A stretch of DNA of 64,000 nt from Hortaea werneckii (GCA_037044905.1 JBAOKB010000147.1:620001-684000), one strand, 5' to 3'. Positions 23,185 through 35,096 are shown, numbered from the stretch's first letter. Notes: generated by a model not told the origin, from the letters alone. Translations and numbers: made by a program.

Positions 23185-24533
23185 ATGGCAAAGATACCAT
23201 CCGAGCTCTACCCGGCCCAATGGTACACTTCACGAGAATTCTATGAGCTGGAGAGACGTTCGATCTTCGGCCGCAAGTGGCAACTTATCACACACCGCTC
23301 GCGTTTCCAAGTGCCTGGCGACTTTGTCAGATATCGTCTTGCGGGATATGACTTCGTCATCATTATGGACCGCGAGAGGCAGATCGGAGCTTTCCACAAT
23401 ATCTGTCGACACCGAGCTTATACGGTGGTGGAGCAGGATGCTGGAAAGAAGAACATCCTAGCATGCCGGTACCATGGCTGGTCTTACGGCTTGAACGGCA
23501 AGCTTGCCAAGGCACCTGATTACCAGAAGCTCTCGGGTTTTGAGAAGGAGCAAAATGGTTTGTTTCGAATCCACACTCATATTGACAAGCTTGGCTTCGT
23601 TTGGATCAATTTAGATGCTGCGACGCAACCGGAGATCTCGTGGGAAGCGGAATTCGCGGGTGTCGATGAACAGGAGAGACTGGAAGTATTCAACCTCGAT
23701 GACTATGAGCTTAATCATACATGGGGTAAGACAATTCTTAAGTGACAATCGATGATATGCAGCTTATCATAGACAGAGCAGAAGCTACCGGCCAACTGGA
23801 AAATCCTTGCTGATAACTTCAACGAGTGCTACCACTGCAAAACAACTCACCCGGATATTCCCACCTTTCTCTCAATCGATGCCCATGATGTGGAGCTGAA
23901 GGACGGACACATGCAACACGACCACGCTGCTCCACCGGAGTTCAAGAAAGACTGTGTCAACAGTACTATTACTTTCCCGGCACCTCAACCTCGATCTCGT
24001 GAGTATGAAGTCTTGAACATTTTCCAGAAGTTGGGCTAACAGCATACGATATTCCAGGCCGCATTTCATGATGATCCAGAAGTTTCTTCCCGAGGGCCCA
24101 GTCGATTCGACTATGCATTACGAAGTCTACAAGAACAAGCACTCGTCCGATGAGGATTTTCGTTTCATCGCAGACATGTACCGTAAGGTCATGGGTGAGG
24201 ACAAAGTCTTATGTGAGGGCCAGATGGGCAATCTTAAGACTGGTGTGTTCACCAGTGGCGAATTGCATCCGCAATGGGAAAGAGGTATGCTTCGAAATCC
24301 CTTTCCGCCTGCTGGATCTTCATGCACTGACTTGGGTAATCAAAGGTCCCTTATTTTTCCAGCATACGATTAGGAAAGTCGTCACAGAGCATTTCAGGCG
24401 CGAGAAAGAGCTGGGACGTGAGATATGCCCGGCGAAGCGTGATTTACCGAAGAATGAAGAGGTTGATGAAGAAGATTTCGAAATTTGTGGTGGAGGGTCT
24501 TGTCCGGCAGAGCAAGAAGCCCTTGCGTGGTAA
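23185..24533 (+). CDS. Rieske non-heme iron oxygenase, alpha subunit (choline monooxygenase-like)
   Basis: A ring-hydroxylating-oxygenase alpha subunit. The Rieske [2Fe-2S] ligands are C74 and H76 (ICRHRAY) and C94 and H97 (CRYHGWSYGLNG). The mononuclear iron site shows in DNFNECYHCKTTH. The C-terminal domain carries FLPEGP, MHYEVYKNKHSSDEDF and GELHPQWERG, as in fungal members annotated as choline monooxygenase-like. Introns are at 23726-23776, near 24000-24059 and 24285-24345. The middle junction is off by one: joining the donor after PQPRS to the acceptor before HFMMIQKF needs one more base near 24058-24062. The usual reaction is hydroxylation or oxidative N-demethylation using a partner reductase. 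It is followed by an alpha/beta hydrolase and an alcohol dehydrogenase on the opposite strand, suggesting a small catabolic group. Substrate not readable. Confidence 0.9.
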
Positions 24534-24719
24534 GTAGGATTACTGTCGTCAGTATGTCGATCTCATCCAGTAAATCCGTCTTTGGCAATTGCTTCAACGA
24601 TTGTAACGAGGTTTTAATCGGGCTCTCTGAGGCAATTCCTTGGAAGCATCCTGTTCCTTAAGCAATTTCATTGGAAGATTCTTGATCTACTTGATTTCCC
24701 GTTACCCCCACCAGGAGCA

Positions 24720-25893
24720 CTACACCTGCTGAAGCAGCCACTGTACGCCTTTGATCGAGTCTTGTACGAAGCGCTCACTGGCTTTCATCTGCGGGGCAAT
24801 ACTCCAGTAGCCATGGGGAAATCCAGAATACACGTCTAGCTTCGTGCGAACGCCGGCCTCCTCCCTTAGAAGCCTCTCAAATATCAAAGCCTCGTCCCGC
24901 AGAGGATCCATACCGCACACTTGGAAGTAACTTGCCGGTAGACCCTTGTGTCCCGTAGGGAATAGCAAGGGGCTGAACAGCGGATTGCCGGCATCGCTTC
25001 TGTCACGAAGATAGTTATTCGTGAACAAGTCGGTAGCTTGGCGTGACAGCACAGCAGCATCCTTGTTCTGATCCCAGGACTTGTAGTCTTTCGCATATTC
25101 GCTCGGAAAATGAGATGCATGGCAAATGGCAGGGATCATCAGATGGGCTCCGGTGATTGCTGGTTTCAGCTTTTCGTCTCTCCAAATGTGAGATATGACG
25201 GCCGTTATGTTGCCTCCAGCGCTTGTACCTCCGATTATGAAGCCCTTGGAAGGATCAGCACCAAGCGAATATGCATTTTCAGCTGCCTGGGATATCCTGT
25301 CAGTCTCATTTTGGTGAGCGGCTGGAATGGAAAGCCTACCCATTTTGTCGCATCTAACGAGTCGTGTACAGGTACTGGAAACTTATGCTCAGGCGCCAAC
25401 CGATAATCGACATTGACGCAGACACATCCGAGTTTGCTGGTAAGCAGACGACAGAGCAGCTCCTCATTCTCAAGGCCACCAATGCACCAGCCTCCTCCGT
25501 GGTAGATCACAACTAACGGGCACCCGCCGGAAGCTTGCTCCGGAGCATAGACTCGACAGGCAATAGTGGCATTGTCTCGCATGGAGACTTGATGATCCGT
25601 TTCCTTGACTCCAGGAAACTTTCCACCGATCTGTGCACTCATGGCAGCCTTGGACTGAATGATCCATTTTCGGAGGGCGTCGATACTAGGAAATTGACCG
25701 ATGTCGGGAGCCTGGCCTGTTGTGTGATGTTAGACTTCTGCAGGTAACAGTCACTTAGTGGATACTTGCCTCCAATGCTTTGGACGAACTTCTCGGTCGT
25801 TAGCTAGAATGTCTCTCGGAAGCTAATATATCTTACCTGTTCCCATTCTGGATCCGGCTGCGAAAGAGACATCCAGTCTTTGAGGTCAGCCAT
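24720..25893 (-). CDS. Alpha/beta hydrolase, hormone-sensitive-lipase family
   Basis: Four exons with introns at 25792-25836 (45 nt), 25717-25769 (53 nt, GC donor) and 25287-25339 (53 nt). The protein of about 345 residues starts MADLKDWMSLSQPDPEWEQ. It shows the HSL oxyanion motif YHGGGWCIGG, YRLAPEHKFP, the nucleophile elbow GGTSAGGN, the Asp in CGMDPLRDEAL and the His in SGFPHGYW, so the Ser-Asp-His triad is complete. Such enzymes are soluble esterases or lactonases acting on short or aromatic esters; no signal peptide is visible. It ends 186 bp from the convergent Rieske oxygenase gene, and the zinc dehydrogenase lies upstream on the same strand, so joint use in breaking down one compound is a reasonable inference. 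Confidence 0.92.
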
Positions 25894-26435
25894 GGTGACA
25901 ACGGCGCAGGTCCGTGAGTGCGAGATTAGGCAATTGAATGCTTGAAGGAATGAAGTAGTTGAGTTTTGGGTTTGACAGGCAAGTTACCGCCTAGATCAAT
26001 CTCTCCATGTACTGAACTCATTTGCCTCTGGTTGTTATGCAATATTGCTTTGATGCGCTTACGAAGCCCCAGTAGTGGGCCGGCGGCGGAAGCTGGGGAA
26101 TGGACTGAGATCTGCGTAGCCTCGGTCATTCTCAAGTTGCCGATTTGCCGAGCATACTTTCTACAATACAGCCGGATGCGAGAAGGGGTTCAAACACGGG
26201 TGAATCATTATAGCTCTGACCTTGCTTGAGTAGCATGTATCCGCAACCATCCGCAAGCTTGCTTTTACCCGAAACCGCTTAATGTACCTTCAGCGATTGA
26301 AGGCAGGGAAACGTGTACTCTAACAGACCATGAAAGCCGATCATTGCACCCGTTGCACTGAGGAGTAGAGCGTTCACGTTGGTCCTTGATGTGCTAGTCT
26401 ACAGAATACAGCCCGGTGACATGATTCGCAGCTAT
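25894..26435. other. Gene-free stretch between hydrolase and dehydrogenase genes
   Basis: 542 bp holding the hydrolase promoter and the dehydrogenase 3' end. Nothing else recognised. Confidence 0.4.
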
Positions 26436-27832
26436 CTAATACTTTGTCAAGGGCGGCGAGCCGGTGCAGGGTTCGCTCGAAAACCTTGTCTGCACGAAGA
26501 CCTTCTGCATACCGTCTTCCTTCTTATCAAACTTGTCGTAGACCTTGGCCAGATCCTCGACGCTTACGCGGTGCGTGATCATTTTCAGAGGGTCGATTTC
26601 CCCTTTTTGGATCTTCTTCAGAAGGTCTTCCCAGTACAGGTGCACGGGCGCCTGGCCATTTCCAATAAAGCGGATGCCTCGCTCCATGACGGAGCCAATG
26701 TTGAAGTGATTGGTGTATCCGACATAGACACCCGTGATGCCGACGCGGCCGTAATTTTTGACAGACTCGATCATTTCGTTCAGGATTTCGGAGGTGTCTG
26801 TCTCCATGCCTGTCGCAAGCTCAACGGTATGTAGCCAACCCTTTGGATACTCTCCGGCAACGCACTCAAGTGCGACGTCCGGACCGTGACCATCGACCAT
26901 TTCCTTCAGCTTGCTGACCACACCCTTGCTACCACCAAGTTGCGAGAAGTCGACTGTCTCGACCTTTGGATACTTCTGCTTGACATAGTCCAGTCGCCAA
27001 TTCTGATCAACCATAATCACGCGACTGGCCCCGTTTATGAAGCTGAAATCTGCGCACATCTGGCCGATTGGACCAGCGCCCCAGATTGCGACCACATCGC
27101 CTTCTTGACGCCAGTGTCGACAACGCAATTCCAGCTGGTGCTCAGGACGTCAGATAGATACAGGCCTTTCTCGTCTGGTACATCATCAGGAAGCTTGAGC
27201 AGGTTGATGTCGCCAAATGGCACTCGGGTGTATTCTGCCTGGCCACCTGCAAATCCTCCAGTGAAATGCGAGTAGCCAAACATGCCAGCTGTTCTTCCGC
27301 CGTACATGGCGTTTTCGATCGAAGATGCGTTTGTTCGAGCGCACTGAGAACTCAGCTTCTTTTGACAGTAGATGCACTCTCCACAGGCAATCTGAAAGCT
27401 TGCTACGACTCTGTCGCCCTTCTTCAGGTTCTTCACGCCGGCGCCCATTTCATCAACGACACCACAGAACTCATGGCCAAGAATATCGCCCTTTTGCAGC
27501 TCGACGACAGATCCGTGAAGTAGATGTAGGTCGCTCCCACAAACAGTGGAGCCAGTGATCTTTAGGATGACATCGCGATCTTCGATGACTTTTGGTTTGG
27601 GACATTCAACTGCGCACGCTTAGTAGAATCCTTTCGCATGGGCACTGTGCAGCCTTGTCATACCAACTTCAACAGTGTTCTTGCCCATCCATGCCAAGGC
27701 CTTCATCTTGTCGCTTGGATCGGCCCACCTCTCTTTGTTCAAGGCTGGGTTCGTGACGTCCTGCTCAGTGACTGCATTATCACCATGACCGATAGCCTGT
27801 TCGGCCTTCCAGGCCGCCTGTGACATCGCCAT
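26436..27832 (-). CDS. Zinc-dependent alcohol dehydrogenase (formaldehyde-dehydrogenase-like), one frame break
   Basis: A medium-chain dehydrogenase of about 445 residues. An intron at 27610-27663 (54 nt) follows MGKNTVEV. Catalytic zinc ligands are in TVCGSDLHLLHG and LGHEFCGVV, the four-Cys structural zinc loop is ACGECIYCQKKLSSQC, and the NAD(H)-binding turn is WGAGPIGQ. The C-terminus is EDGMQKVFVQT and a short tail. This fungal group is usually labelled glutathione-dependent formaldehyde dehydrogenase-like, but true activity is uncertain. The frame breaks near 27100, where VVDTGVK must run into EGDVVAIWGAG: the GG there should be GGG. Both halves are otherwise intact. The N-terminal extension MAMSQAAWKAEQAIG is not a clear targeting peptide. 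Formaldehyde removal after oxidative demethylation by the nearby Rieske enzyme would make biological sense, but that is inference. Confidence 0.9.
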
Positions 27833-28478
27833 GTTGAAGAGGTAGTATCAGGATTGAATGCTGATCGTTGTGCAGGTGGATAAGTGTTTATGAACGGATC
27901 ACTTGGTATTGGAGAAATTGCAGCCCTTGTACATACCCACCTACTTATAAGATCACACTCAGCCTACAGCGGTCATGAGATGCAACCTGCATCTGCCGGA
28001 GACGCAACTATCGTCATGCACTTCGAGAGCAGGCATGTTGCGTCATGATGGTGCAAGGGCTGCGGCAAATCAGACGAATTACACGCCGCTGTTCTTCTCG
28101 AGATCTCGCGAGCGGACCCTTTCAATTTATCGGCCGCCATCATGCAGTAATCATGCGCGTAGTCTCGTGATGGATCGTGCCTTCGTGGACGCAGCTGGAG
28201 GGCAGACAGCGGAGACGGTTGGAGAGGTTGGTAGGATTTGAAGACGTTGCGAGATTCAAGACGGTCTTCGGAGATAAGGTTGCGCCTCAAAACGTGGCTA
28301 ATAATGTAGGTAAGGTATTCTGGCCTGAGCTAATTTAAGCCGCAATGCATCACCAGCAACCTTTGTGCCAATGTAGGTAGGCTCTACAGTTCTATATAGC
28401 TTCTAGATATCCATCAAGGTGTGACCACGATCGATCACACTGTACGCATTGTAGTCATGTTCAGGCCCAGCAATCTTA
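27833..28478. other. Gene-free stretch upstream of the dehydrogenase
   Basis: 646 bp between two minus-strand genes: dehydrogenase promoter and SET gene 3' end. Contains ATGTAGGTA(A/G) motifs near 28305 and 28373. Confidence 0.4.
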
Positions 28479-29435
28479 TTAAACAATGGCCATCGCTCTT
28501 ACCCTTGCTTGGGACTCTTCAAAAACGGGATTGTCCATACCCACAGCGTCCTTGTCTAAAGTCAAACCTTTATTCGCGAGTTTCAAGGCGACGTCTCGCC
28601 TTCCAATCTTCGCGGCTAGCTCGGCAGCAGAAAAGCACATCGTCGCTAGTTCTCTACCAGCGAGCCCTTGCTCCTCTCGCGTTTCGATCATCTGGTTCAT
28701 GATCTCGAGCTCAGCGGCCTGATCGGGACCATCTTGCTCACTGACCGATTGAGCATATGAGTGGAGCCTGGACTGCATTTTCTGGCGAGCCTCTTCGTCC
28801 AGCTTCCCGCGCTTGGTTGTTGTATCGCAAGCCGGACAGTCGCACGGGAAACCGTAATTGCTTTGCAGCCGATATTGTCGAGCATCGCGTGAAGCACCAT
28901 GTTCGGCTAGATATGACAGCGTAATCTCCTCGTCTTTACTAATGGGCCGTAGAGCATGTATGGTGAAACGGTCGAGGTTGGCATTGAAATTCCCCTGCGC
29001 ATTCGGTATACACGCATGATTTAGCCGACAAATGTCCTTGAATATGGCCTGCGTGCCATTCCCAATATCAAAATTGTTGTTGCGGAATACGTTTAATACA
29101 GCCGGGTATTCCATGATACTGTATACGTCCGGCAATCTAGTCTTAATCTGGCTGTCGCCAGGCGCCACGACTAGTCCGCCTGAAAGAGCTTGTCGTGAGG
29201 CATGCCACAATCCTTCAGCCCACCCGATGAGGTTTGACCGCCTATGAGAGCTAACGGAAAGCTGCATCAATTCATTTCGGTCTTGCTCATGAAGAGATCG
29301 GAAGGCATTATAGACGTCCGTCTCGGACTTTACCAGAATCACTGGTTTTTCTGAAAGTATACGACTTCCGCGTGGGATGTTGCGAGTCGCAAACACACCC
29401 AACCCTTTGGCTGCAGTATGTCTGATTTGGTACAT
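28479..29435 (-). CDS. SET-domain protein (SMYD-like lysine methyltransferase candidate)
   Basis: Intronless, 318 residues. The N-terminal KGLGVFATRNIPRGSRIL starts the SET fold, followed by a long insertion, then RLNHACIPNAQGNFN (equivalent of the NHSCxPN S-adenosylmethionine site, with Ala for Ser), DEEITLSYL, and a post-SET cysteine cluster CDCPACD. The C-terminal third is helical (TPR-like: ELAAKIGRRDVALKLANKGL). This layout is common in a large, expanded family of fungal SET proteins near accessory metabolic genes; targets are mostly unknown and may be non-histone. It lies next to the oxidation/dehydrogenation group but with its own promoter. No lesion seen. Confidence 0.85.
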   Translation of the reverse strand: MYQIRHTAAKGLGVFATRNIPRGSRILSEKPVILVKSETDVYNAFRSLHEQDRNELMQLSVSSHRRSNLIGWAEGLWHASRQALSGGLVVAPGDSQIKTRLPDVYSIMEYPAVLNVFRNNNFDIGNGTQAIFKDICRLNHACIPNAQGNFNANLDRFTIHALRPISKDEEITLSYLAEHGASRDARQYRLQSNYGFPCDCPACDTTTKRGKLDEEARQKMQSRLHSYAQSVSEQDGPDQAAELEIMNQMIETREEQGLAGRELATMCFSAAELAAKIGRRDVALKLANKGLTLDKDAVGMDNPVFEESQARVRAMAIV

Positions 29436-30284
29436 TCGCTGGCGAAGACAAGCCGTGCTGGGAAGTTTTTTATGTCTTTCGTCACGAAACGACCGCGAAC
29501 ATCGCTTCAGCTAAAACCCAGAAGCCCCTGTTCTAGCGTGACGAAAGCTTCGCCTGCAATCACCTGGGTTCCACTCTGCTACTGAACCGTGTAGTTCCTC
29601 AAAGATTCAACACTACAACGACCCAATGTCTTACCAAGACAATAGAAGTACCAATCGATTTGCTGGTCAGTGTAGTCAGCGCTCCATGAATAGAGCCATA
29701 CATTCACGGGCAGACAGGTAAGATTTGCCGTATGAGCGTCGGTCAGCGACAACATCGCAGATTGAAAGTTTTTGAAAGCGTCCACCGTTTTACGATAGAC
29801 CTCTGTATACAGAAGTGACAACAAGCAGGCGTGTAAAGACAACAGATTCGCGCCAAATACGAGGTATCAATGGACCGCAATCGACGTTATAACGTGACGA
29901 TGGTATTGCCAAGTAGACCTAGGTACATGTGATTTTGCTCCAGTTCTCGAGGATTCTACTCCCTTGTTCTCTTAGGAATATGGATGAAGGCGCTCCATCT
30001 ACTTACTTAGGTAGGAACTTGGCTTTATTACTTGGTTCTCGTATGTAGACATGAAGAAGACGCCTACAAGTCCAGTCTCCGTATTCCCAGGTCCCAGGTC
30101 CGTCCCGTCGGTATTTTTGTACACCTGAGGCATTTCGCCAAGGCCGACCTCCGAGACCCGTGGACGTCGGGTCCAAGCTTGGAAAAATCTCCCGCTGTGC
30201 AGACTTCAACTTGCCTTTCGCCCTCCCTCTGTGAACATCATCAACATCCTCACCTCACCAGGTACCGTCCATTGTGCCATAAGA
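29436..30284. other. Gene-free stretch upstream of the SET gene
   Basis: About 850 bp: SET gene promoter, an 87-codon minus ORF (29579-29842) with no recognisable content, and an ACCTAGGTAC palindrome at 29917-29926. Nothing I would call. Confidence 0.35.
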
Positions 30285-32100
30285 ATGGCTCTTGACATTG
30301 CTTCGCATATTGGCGAAGCCGAAATGTTCCAGCCGGCGGGTTGAGATGGTAAGTAACAATACTCCGGCACTCTCATTTCCTGATGAAATCGCACAACCGC
30401 AAACAAACTAGAGTCTTTGACCTCCAAAAGAGGACTGAAACTGCAATTGCTACGTCAGTCTGATAATACTTCCACCACATATTTTGTTGATTGAAGCACC
30501 CGATAGTCCTATGCTAATGTCACAATAGAAGCCACGAAGGGTCTTTTTGACCCGCTCTATCGCATGCCTCGCGTGTACCTGAGAGACTATGTACACTTGG
30601 AGTTGCTCAGCCGCCCGAGAAGGTTGAATTGTAAGTTGCCATTGCTCATACACCGACACTGTTATGATGAACGCATTTTCAAATACATACGCAACAAATG
30701 GAATTACCGGCCGAGACCTCGTGTCGCTGGCGATAACCAAGGCTATTGCTGATCACAACCCTCCATAACACAATGGCATGCGCGTCTGGATTCGGACTTC
30801 AGCTGACGTGAACTAGTGGCGGCCATGCACTCCATCTCACTGGTCCTTCGTATGACTGTTCATGCCATGGACTTTGGACGTGTTTGACGACACCGTACAG
30901 ACCAAGGATTTACATCCTGGACCACTGATGCAAGCGACTGGGGGCATTGCTGCTACAAGGACCGAGCATGCCTCGGACATTGCTGTGTGCCACTGAGGGT
31001 CTCAGCTTTAGCAGACGGCGACGCAATGCGAAATCCACCATCAGGCCTTAGGAATCGCAGGTAAGCAAGGCTGTCTTCTTCATTGATGGTGCTGTGATGA
31101 ATCGGCACTGGGCTCCGACAACATTACATGAGCCGATATGCCATTTTGCGACAGGCCTAGAAAACCTCGTCCACTGATCTCGCACTCCTTTGCCTTGGAA
31201 ACATGGTAACATTTGTTCGACTGTTACTAATGTCTTCGATTGTACAGTCCGGGAACGCTACCTCTGATGGATCAGTCCGATGACGAAGATGCCTTCAGCT
31301 TGCTCACTGCCTTGAACTTCGCCATTTCTGGTCATCCTGGTAAGTCGCCAATCTTTCATAATTCTCTACATCTTATTACGCTGTGATGAACCCCTAGATG
31401 ACGAGTCTCATCTGGTTTTGCCAATGCAGACAACCTTTTTTATTTTTACCATTCATGCATAACTGATCATTGAAAATTTCAAGTCTTGAGAATAGCTGTT
31501 GCGTTCAAGGAAGCGACTAACAAGGCGTCAGGTGTGAACACTATCTTTCGTCGAGACATCTTTGCAAATTAGTCTCCCATTGGAAATGGTAAGTCACAGT
31601 TGCTCCTACCATCCTCTTTCATCTGATGATTTAGAAACCCATGACAAGCATATGTCCAAGCTGCTGTGACAGGCAGTGGTGACGATTACTTTTCGGAACC
31701 TTTCCTGACTACACCGCATACTCAGCACTACATTTCGGCCCCGCGAGATCAATTGCTAATCGATGCAATAGAGGACAGCACGTTCTGGCCTCCCGAAATG
31801 TGTCCGCAATCTCCTTCGGGGTTTTCCTGGCCACCGCTCTCCAAACCTAGTTGAGGTGTTTTGTTTGTACACCCCAGCAACTCCGGGAAGCTGACGAAGA
31901 CCGTTAGCAATCGCTCACGCATATGGTATGTTACCGCATTTTCCCCTTATGTTTCTGCCTCATCCCAGACGCTTCAATGATGATTCAAACATTTATCTCA
32001 CGACGGTCGACATAGCGACACAGTTCCGCATTGATGAGATGGCTCCTGACAGGGCCTTTTGAACTGAAATCATTGCGTCTCCAACACTCCCTTGTTGCGC
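30285..32100 (+). ncRNA. Possible multi-intron transcript without a long ORF (non-coding RNA or very short, fast-evolving gene)
   Basis: No frame longer than about 65 codons, yet the plus strand carries a series of well-formed short introns: 30349-30411, 30454-30528, 31206-31247 (branch TACTAAT), 31340-31397, 31589-31634 and 31926-31968. Four of the donors read ATG|GTA. Between the third and fourth the sequence is open and protein-like (MDQSDDEDAFSLLTALNF, continuing over the intron as DDESHLVLPM), and 31666-31854 is open as well (DDYFSEPFL, DAIEDSTFWPPEM). I could not link the exons into one long frame. It may be a spliced non-coding RNA, a degraded gene, or a small secreted or regulatory protein family I do not recognise. 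Confidence 0.3.
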
Positions 32101-32300
32101 ACAAAAATATTCTTTACAGAGACCAATTGCTAACGCAACACAGTTTTTGGCCTGCCCTCGAAGCTGGCATCGATACAGGAAATGTTGCGACGAGGTGTTA
32201 ATCTACATTCTGCACAATCCTGCACGATCAGCTCCAGTGATGATGGCTCATTTCATGCTGGTGTACCTAGGGATTTGGTCGCATCACTACATAATACATC

Positions 32301-33579
32301 CTATCTGTGTCTTGCTCGCTGTGGAAAATGAACCTTTGCCATGAGGGCAAGGCAAATAGTATGAAAGTAAACATAGTCTTCAATTGCCAGTTCAAAGAGT
32401 ATGCTATCCTGTGCAAAGCTCGCCATGTCCAATTGTTCAAAACACAACGCCAAGTGGCGCGAATAATAAGAAGGGCGCCTCGACACCTCGCTCGAAACCA
32501 AATTAATCTGCAACCCTAAGTATCTCCTCTCAATCATGCAGAAAAGGTTTTGGAGATCCAGTCTTGTTGCAACCAGACTCTCAATATTCATCCATGCCTG
32601 ATCACTCGATTGAGCGCATTCATTCAAGCACGTCGTCCCTTTTAAATCACCCCAACAGATACCCAAGAACGTGTCCCTGTCTACACCGCCCTCGCCACGG
32701 ACATCAAATTCCTCAATCATAGCCTGTAGCTCTTCCTCTTGCAGACCTTCACCCAGTTCTCTCGCCACTCGCCTCAAATCTTGCAGATCTATCCTTCCCT
32801 TCCCTTCTGAATCAAAGAGCTCAAAGGCTCGTAGGATCTCTTCTCGAGGGTCGCGGGAGAGTATGCGCTGAGCGGCGACAAGCTGAAAGGCTTGGTGGGA
32901 GAGGAGCAGGCGTGACGGTCCTGTAAATGCGGGTGCTTGCTGTTGGGCCAGGGATGCGGGAGCTTTCGAGGATGAATTCAGGGAAGAGGCGGGTATGCCA
33001 TGGGTTTGGAGGATGGATAGGATTTCGGATTTGGGAAGATCGAACCCTAACGCTTTCAGGGCTACGCGGAGCTCGTGGTAGTCGATATGCGCGTCACGGT
33101 CTAGGTCGAAGAGTGAGAACTAGAGCACACAGTGTTAGCTTTGGGTCTGGTGGATGTCGCCGCAGTGTCTGCTCTGTTGGGGCAGAAGCTGTGAGACTTA
33201 CGGCTTCGTTGACCTCTTCCCTCTGTTCTTCACTTAATGCATCCAGTGCTCCTCTCTCTTCTGCCTCTCGTCGCTCTCTCTCCGCTCGCTCCATGCGCTC
33301 CCGCTCCAACCTCTGCGCTTCTCGCTGCTGCTGCGTAACAGCGCCATCTCCGCCTGCGCCTCTGCCTAATCCCCCGCCAAAGCCTGAGTATGCGCCCGAT
33401 GGTTGCTGTTGTTGTGTTTGAGTAGGGGGCGCGAATGGAGTTTGCTGCTGTGCATTGAAAGGTGTGCTACGTCCAAGGCCGGAGGTATAAGGTCTGGATG
33501 GAAAGGGAGCGCCGCCTGGCGCAGATGTGGATGTAGCCATGGGTACTTGCTGTTTGCGATCGCGGTATGTGTCGCGCAA
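32301..33579 (-). CDS. CDC31: Centrin-like EF-hand protein CDC31
   Basis: Two exons split by an intron at 33120-33201 (82 nt, branch GCTAAC). The N-terminus is low-complexity (Gln, Gly, Pro) and a charged helix (RLERERMERAERERREAEE), leading into LSEEQREEVNEAFSLFDLD, the centrin start. EF-hand 1 (DLDRDAHIDYHE) is canonical; the later loops DSEGKGRID and DVRGEGGVD are degenerate. A Ser/Ala/Gln-rich insertion of about 45 residues separates the EF-hand pairs, longer than usual. Centrins organise the spindle pole body and serve in the TREX-2 mRNA export complex. The frame runs 115 codons past the expected end after GICWG; one more G in the GGGG run at 32650-32653 would give a stop at 32647, so the tail is probably artefact. 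Start could also be the ATG at 33540. Confidence 0.82.
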
Positions 33580-35096
33580 TGGATCGAATTCGCACTGGTC
33601 GTCTCCGTAAAAGATCTGACAGTCGCTTCAGCCAGTGGGCGAGCCTAGAATGAGCCGTGACGCGGTATAGATGTGTTCGATGTGAAAGACGCGCAAAGTT
33701 CGTGTTTACTCGACGCGTTCCTGAAGGCCGGCTTACCTTCCGCTTTGGGCATTCGGGACGTCAGATGCGACGTCCGGCACAGAGGAAGCTGTCAGGCTCA
33801 CCCCAAAGCTCGCAGTAATCACCTTTGAAATTGCCCGGTGATTTGTTGGTGTCTGAGCGACTCGTCATTCAATTGCGTCAAAAAATTGCCGCAAAGACAT
33901 TCACAAGCCGGATTCAGCCTCTTGAGTGTGCCCACGATCCTAAAGGGTGATGGAAAGCATGGTGATCACAGCCGAAGGCGAGGAGCACAACCCTGAACAA
34001 CCCTAAGCAGGCGCATTATACCATTGCTCATCCAAGCACCCTTGCAACCGCTTGTACGATCATTGAAGCACGATGAAAGCTTTTAAATATACCCGCCGAA
34101 TCCGCCTGATTTTGGTACGAACAAAGGGGCCAGTGCTGGACTGGAGAATCCACATCATCTCCGGTGGGCGACCTTTACGATGCTGATCAAGCACCACAGA
34201 ATACGATGACCTTGTCAGCAACTCATGTACTCATGTCATGTTGCCGACCCGACAGCAGATGAATACCTTACGCCTTCCGCTCTTTCTCACACCCGAGTAT
34301 TCGCATGTCTTGGGCCATGAGTCAGAGGCACCTCCCAGGTGATTTGCCAAGGACTCGTGCTTCTGCATAAACACATATGCGATAGCCACTTGCAGCATTG
34401 TGTGTCTCATCTGACGATGCAGTTGGATGTTTGATCTCGAATCTATCCCACACAAACACACGTGATCCAAGCTCCTTGAGAAGCCAGCCCGGCATGCTGC
34501 TTGCATTAGTGTCAGATGCGGGACGAAACCGTATCTCACGTTCGGCGCTTAACCTCACCTATGGTTGGCCTCCTTATCTGCAAGCCACCAACCTCACTTC
34601 GACGGCTCTGCAGTACGTGCCTGTCATTTGTCTCAGCTTCATGTGAAGACACAACTAGACTAGTCTTGGCGAGGTAAGTGCCGCTCTCACCTGAGATATA
34701 CTCAAAATAGACGTGCTTGGAACAATACCCAGACTCGCCTAAGTGCACATGGGAGACACCCTGCAGCTTGGCCAATGGCGATGGCGTATATACTCATGTC
34801 CAACGTCTCTTGTTCTTTTTGGGGCTTCTCTTCGAGCTTCTTCGGCAGCGGTGGAAAGCAGGTCGGGTGTAACCATTGTGTTGGTTCACAACATGAGCTG
34901 TTGAGATTAGACGCGTAGCTCTTTCTCCTGTTCGCTACGCGTTCTGACTCGCTGCGCGTAGTCAACGGCGTCTTGTGTTGTCACTGAGCCTGGATGTCTA
35001 GTGGTGAGAGGAGGATTGCATTGGTGGTTTGTCAGCGCACACTCTGGCTGAGTCGTCTGGAGGTCGCGCTTATTAGTCGCGTGAGGTACTAGGGCA
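33580..35096. other. Divergent intergenic region, CDC31 / large unknown
   Basis: 1.5 kb holding two promoters. Only short ORFs of no recognisable content (for example 34231-34539 minus). No repeats of note. Confidence 0.4.
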
